Positions 60,737 to 64,000 of a DNA stretch of 64,000 bases are shown here, one piece after another. Origin of the DNA: JAEINY01 sp942490535 (lineage in GTDB: Bacteria; Bacteroidota; Bacteroidia; Bacteroidales; Marinilabiliaceae); the NCBI GenBank assembly GCA_942490535.1, contig CALNXQ010000005.1, positions 124,001 through 188,000 on the forward strand, read 5' to 3'. The stretch's first letter is position 1. Every line of letters starts with the position of its first letter. A program made the translations under genes and the position numbers. The notes beneath the pieces are model-generated. The model ran no database searches. It was not told the DNA's origin and saw only the letters and a program-made list of their open reading frames with translations.

Positions 60737-61464
60737 TCTACGAATCCATTCTAAAGAAATACAAAACAAAAGAAAAACAGCTGGCTCTTTTAATTGATCC
60801 GGATAAATTCCCGGATAATCAATTTAAACAACTGGAAAAGATATTGACATCCATTACACCGGATGTATTATTGGTTGGGGGGAGTCTGGTGAGCAATCAC
60901 ACCGATGAATTTGTTCTAAATCTTAAAAAATCCATCGATCTTCCCATCACTCTTTATCCCGGAAGCTCTACCCAATTTACACCAAGTGCCGATGCCATCT
61001 TATTTTTATCCCTGATATCCGGCAGAAATCCTGAATTCCTGATCAGTCATCACGTTAGCGTGGCTCCTCTCATCAAAAAAGCGGGACTCGAGAGCATTCC
61101 CACGGGATATATGCTTGTGGATGGCGGATGTCAAACATCGGTCCAGTACATTAGCCAAACTCAACCCATTCCATCCCATAAAGATGACATTGCCATTGCT
61201 ACAGCTTTAGCGGGTCAATATCTAGGCCTAAAAATGATTTACATGGATGCCGGTAGCGGCGCTAAAAATCCCGTTCCTGCTTCCATGATACAAGGTGTCA
61301 AAGCACAACTGGATATTCCATTGCTTATCGGCGGCGGGTTAAATACCACTGAAAAAATTGAAACTGCATGTGCGGCTGGTGCCGATATGGTTGTTGTTGG
61401 AAATGCACTGGAAAAAGACCTCTCCCTGCTCACTGAATTCTACCAAATGGTAAAATCTTGCTAG
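60733..61464 (+). CDS. Geranylgeranylglyceryl/heptaprenylglyceryl phosphate synthase family protein
   Basis: 243-residue TIM barrel of the GGGPS/PcrB group. LALLIDPDKFP carries the Mg-binding Asp; LVGGSLVS, LYPGSSTQFTPSADAILFLSLISGRNPE, IPTGYMLVDGG, YMDAGSGAKNPVP and IGGGLNTTEKI bind glycerol 1-phosphate and the prenyl chain. In archaea this makes ether lipids; the bacterial role outside Bacillales is not established. Translationally coupled to the phosphopantetheinyl transferase and 4-bp overlap with the convergent phosphatase-like gene. Confidence 0.9.
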   Translation: MIYESILKKYKTKEKQLALLIDPDKFPDNQFKQLEKILTSITPDVLLVGGSLVSNHTDEFVLNLKKSIDLPITLYPGSSTQFTPSADAILFLSLISGRNPEFLISHHVSVAPLIKKAGLESIPTGYMLVDGGCQTSVQYISQTQPIPSHKDDIAIATALAGQYLGLKMIYMDAGSGAKNPVPASMIQGVKAQLDIPLLIGGGLNTTEKIETACAAGADMVVVGNALEKDLSLLTEFYQMVKSC

Positions 61465-63086
61465 GGAGCTACTCCATTTAAGATACCTCCTTCACATCCA
61501 TTCGGGAATGGAATCTCCAGAAACGATGAAATAGTAGGTGCAACATCAGTCATAGGTACCGGTTCAAATACATTCTGTCGCGATACTTTCCAGCCGTAAA
61601 ATACCAATGGTAATTTGGAAGATGTCCAATGACGGTACACCAGCGAACCATCTTCCTGCTCTTCATTCCATCCCGGCTGCAACCGAATCAGGATATCTCC
61701 TGATCGCTTGGGATGATAATTGAGTTTCAAACTCTGTAGTGCCGCCAAATCCGAAGCGGCTGACATGAGTTCTGAAGCCGGCATGGCATAGGCTACACCT
61801 TCCACTTGCATTAAAAAGCGAGCCGATTCATCCAGAATGGATTCAATGGCTATTTTAGATTGTTCCAGCAATTCATGATTCAAGTAGACTTGACCGTCAT
61901 GATAAGCTTTTACCCACCGTCCCTGACCATGTATGGCCATCAAATAAAGATTTAATAACGAAGCCGCTTTGGTGCCATTAAACACCCCACTTGGCATATT
62001 TCCTCTTTTATAATCCTCGGCCGTTCGAATGGGAGAAGAGATACCTGTTAAAACCAATAAGGTTTTCTCCAGGCCCACTTGTTCATCAATCACATATACT
62101 AAATCCGCAATCTCCCGATCCAATCGCAACAACATATCTTCTGTCTCGGCCTCAAAAGCAGAAGCTTCTTTACGAAAAATACTTTTTGAAGTAAATTGAA
62201 GCGTCAATACATCCGGAACATCATCTTTACCCAGTTGACTATTAATAATATGATTCACCGCGAGATCACGTACCAACTTATTCCCATAGGGAGAATTAAT
62301 AACAGGCGCATATGGTCGCTTCCCCTTCCCCTTCCCCTTTTTTAAATCATAATAAAAGGTATGATCCCCAGGAAGAGCTTCAGTGAAATATTTAAGTTGA
62401 TGGTATTCACGTAAGTCTTTTAAGGGGCCCCACTCACGCTCACTATATACATCCGGCAATTGCTTTGTGTTAAAATCAGTTAACCATTCGGGTGCTGATT
62501 TATCCAACGTATCTCTCAACACCTCAAACCGCCCGTTTGTTTCATTCATACAAATAACCTCATCAGGTGCGTGACCTCCAGCCCAAACCAAACAATCAGC
62601 ATTGAGCCCTATGGCAGACACATTTGAAGCACCATTGTGCATCCATTTTAACTCATCCACTAGTGTGGAGGTTAACAACTGATCCGTTCCCGGCATTAAC
62701 TCAACCGTATCATTCCTGCTCAATGAATTGACACCAAGGGTGGCATCCACCTCTACCCCACGTAGGCGATCATACCATTTATCGGAGATGATGCCATGAG
62801 TAGCCGCGTATGCTCCACTGAAAAAAGTGGACAAATGACTTCCCGCATAAACCGATCCGGCCGGATAGTAGGCATGTCGATAAAAGGATCCGCCATTCAT
62901 CAAACGATTAAAACCATCATCCGTGAACTTATCCCGAAAAGCAATAAGCTGATCAGTACTCAACTCATCAACCTGGATAAACACCACTAAACGTGGTCGC
63001 TGCGATATTATACGACGCTGCGCCATCGTTGAAATGGAACCGAAAAACAAAAGAAAATACAGTAGAAAATATTGAATACTATTCAT
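61461..63086 (-). CDS. Alkaline-phosphatase-fold protein, predicted catalytically inactive
   Basis: 541 residues from MNSIQYFLLYF (a frame start 48 bp upstream adds a non-signal extension). Signal peptide ending near MAQ, then a PafA-like phosphatase fold (VVFIQVDELSTDQL, ATHGIISDKWYDR, PLVFYGW, MTDVAPTISSFLEIPFPNG). Compared with the PafA pattern, the nucleophile position is Tyr80 (SVYAGSHLS), the D-x3-H metal pair is replaced near SKSIFRKEA, the DH pair is GISS in LTGISSPI, and the last His is Lys in SKLPLVFY. Only Asp40 survives. It may be a binding or scaffold protein of the periplasm or outer membrane. Confidence 0.8.
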   Translation of the reverse strand: MNSIQYFLLYFLLFFGSISTMAQRRIISQRPRLVVFIQVDELSTDQLIAFRDKFTDDGFNRLMNGGSFYRHAYYPAGSVYAGSHLSTFFSGAYAATHGIISDKWYDRLRGVEVDATLGVNSLSRNDTVELMPGTDQLLTSTLVDELKWMHNGASNVSAIGLNADCLVWAGGHAPDEVICMNETNGRFEVLRDTLDKSAPEWLTDFNTKQLPDVYSEREWGPLKDLREYHQLKYFTEALPGDHTFYYDLKKGKGKGKRPYAPVINSPYGNKLVRDLAVNHIINSQLGKDDVPDVLTLQFTSKSIFRKEASAFEAETEDMLLRLDREIADLVYVIDEQVGLEKTLLVLTGISSPIRTAEDYKRGNMPSGVFNGTKAASLLNLYLMAIHGQGRWVKAYHDGQVYLNHELLEQSKIAIESILDESARFLMQVEGVAYAMPASELMSAASDLAALQSLKLNYHPKRSGDILIRLQPGWNEEQEDGSLVYRHWTSSKLPLVFYGWKVSRQNVFEPVPMTDVAPTISSFLEIPFPNGCEGGILNGVAP

Positions 63087-63160
63087 GCCCGCTAATTTTA
63101 CCGGGCCAAATATAACAATAGAACAGGCGATCACGAAATCACCAACCAGGAAGAAACGAT

Positions 63161-63508
63161 TTAATCGCGCTTTTTATAACGGATCACATCCACATTCTCG
63201 ACATACATAATACCGCCACAACCAGATTTATCAAAGAGCTTCGACACAATTTCAGCGAAATCATAAATACGCTCTTCCCGATCGACCATCTCTAAAATAA
63301 TCGGAACCTCCTCTGATAACGTAAATACTTTAACACTGTGCACAATGCTATCTGCCCCATAAGACATGAATCCCTTGGTAACCGTAACGCCTGCCAGTTT
63401 ATACTTCTTCGCGGCAAACACAATGGCTTCGTACAATGGACGCTGATACACACGGTCGCTTTCTCCGGTAATAATTTTTAGCTTCTTCGCATCTCCTTCA
63501 AGTATCAT
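63161..63508 (-). CDS. DUF190 family protein, PII-like
   Basis: 115 residues. KLKIITGESDRVYQRPLYEAIVFAAKKYKLAGVTVTKG is the DUF190 start, a ferredoxin-like trimeric fold related to PII signal proteins. The end VENVDVIRYKK is also typical. In other bacteria such genes neighbour fluoride or potassium transporters; here there is none nearby, so the ligand is unknown. Confidence 0.85.
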   Translation of the reverse strand: MILEGDAKKLKIITGESDRVYQRPLYEAIVFAAKKYKLAGVTVTKGFMSYGADSIVHSVKVFTLSEEVPIILEMVDREERIYDFAEIVSKLFDKSGCGGIMYVENVDVIRYKKRD

Positions 63509-63736
63509 AATTGTGCAAGGTTTAATTTAATAGCATGAATCAAATTACGCATAAAACCTTATAAATTCAACCTCTATTTGATAAGCATCCAAAAACTTCA
63601 ACTTTTTACTTCATTTCAAAAAAAGCCACCTGCCTCCCCACAAAGCAATTATTACCCCTAAAAGTTGCTGATTAACTTTTCCAAATTTTAAGGCCTGCAA
63701 ATAGCCTGCCACAGGTCATATTTGAGCCCATTTAAC
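63509..63736. other. Divergent intergenic region
   Basis: AT-rich spacer between the DUF190 gene and the EF-G-like gene. Apart from the promoter below, nothing recognisable; GCCTGCAAATAGCCTGCC near 63694-63711 is a short direct repeat. Confidence 0.4.
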
Positions 63737-63766
63737 TTGTATGTTATCTAAATATTACTAATTTTA
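63737..63766 (+). promoter_or_regulatory. Promoter of the EF-G-like gene
   Basis: TTG (63737-63739), exactly 19 bp, then TAATTTTA (63759-63766), one mismatch from the -7 consensus, 46 bp before the start codon. Confidence 0.6.
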
Positions 63767-63812
63767 CAAAAACCCAATTTACCTTTTATTAATAACTCTA
63801 AAATGACGATTT

Positions 63813-64000
63813 ATGAAAGTGTATCAAGCTGATCAAATAAAAAACTTAGCGCTGCTTGGTAGTAGCGGCTCGGGTAAAACCACTCTCGCAGAAACAATGC
63901 TATTTGAGGGTGGGGTTATTAGCCGTCGAGGCGACATTGATAGCAAAAATACAGTATCGGATTATCACCGAGTGGAACATGAATATGGCTACTCGGTTTT
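63813..64000 (+). CDS. Elongation factor G-like GTPase (partial, 5' end)
   Basis: The first 62 codons are visible before the window ends. MKVYQADQIKNLALLGSSGS leads into the P-loop GSSGSGKTT, followed by LAETMLFEGGVISRRGDID and SDYHRVEHEYGYSV, where the DYHxxEHExGxS wording is that of the second EF-G paralogue (FusA2-like) of Bacteroidota rather than the main EF-G. Such paralogues act in ribosome recycling, back-translocation or stress. Start fixed by the conserved N-terminus. Confidence 0.85.
   Translation, partial: MKVYQADQIKNLALLGSSGSGKTTLAETMLFEGGVISRRGDIDSKNTVSDYHRVEHEYGYSV

Overview
The window comes from a Bacteroidota chromosome, most likely the Marinilabiliales/Bacteroidales side of the phylum. 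The evidence is type IX secretion C-terminal domains, gldE-gldD, a porG-uppS-bamA-ompH cluster, fused hisIE, fused gamma-alpha 2-oxoacid:ferredoxin oxidoreductase, the families DUF4302 and DUF4924, and promoters of the TTTG-N19-TAnnTTTG type. The oxidoreductase suggests an anaerobic or microaerobic life. No tRNA, rRNA, CRISPR array or insertion sequence was seen.

Layout. 1-3200 (+): the end of an unknown gene, a DUF4302 lipoprotein and a secreted ELWxxD-repeat protein. 3273-17081 (-): one long same-strand run. It begins with a trp promoter and an apparent Trp leader-peptide attenuator, then trpE-G-D-C-F, a tandem-repeat ORF, trpB-A, purU, a TlpA-like thioredoxin, hisH-A-F and hisIE. Three four-helix-bundle genes of the 23S rRNA intervening-sequence family are scattered through the his end, embedded in low-complexity repeats. 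17150-21190: a small membrane protein (+) and a large subtilisin-like secreted protease (-). 21725-24602 (-): korA-korB. 24993-26431: a gamma-carbonic-anhydrase-like protein (+) and murI (-). 26516-35591 (-): an envelope-biogenesis operon of CBS protein, Omp85-like protein, nadK, porG, uppS, bamA (frameshifted here) and three ompH/skp paralogues. 35762-39001: pdxJ and an esterase (+), an exonuclease and udk (-), a Dabb protein (+). 39060-40025 holds decayed sequence. 40428-44138 (-): lysA, lysC and manA. 44283-48389 (+): engB, prs, rplY, pth, an S4 protein and DUF4924. 48399-56352 (-): a DCC thiol protein, two tandem OmpA proteins, dsbD, rng, a 29-residue basic mS38/COX24-like protein and HU. 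56476-61464 (+): mutY, ssb, gldE, gldD, a phosphopantetheinyl transferase and a GGGP-synthase-like enzyme. 61461-63508 (-): a phosphatase-fold protein that appears to lack its active site and a DUF190 protein. The window ends inside an EF-G-like gene.

The genes fall into three themes: amino-acid biosynthesis (complete trp pathway, second half of his, first and last steps of lysine), outer-membrane and type IX secretion/gliding biogenesis, and information-processing housekeeping. The less ordinary signals are the trp attenuator, the 105-bp tandem-repeat ORF whose start overlaps the trpF stop, the repeat-bordered four-helix-bundle genes, the bamA frameshift, the predicted pseudo-phosphatase next to gldE-gldD, and a gene too small for usual ORF cut-offs.
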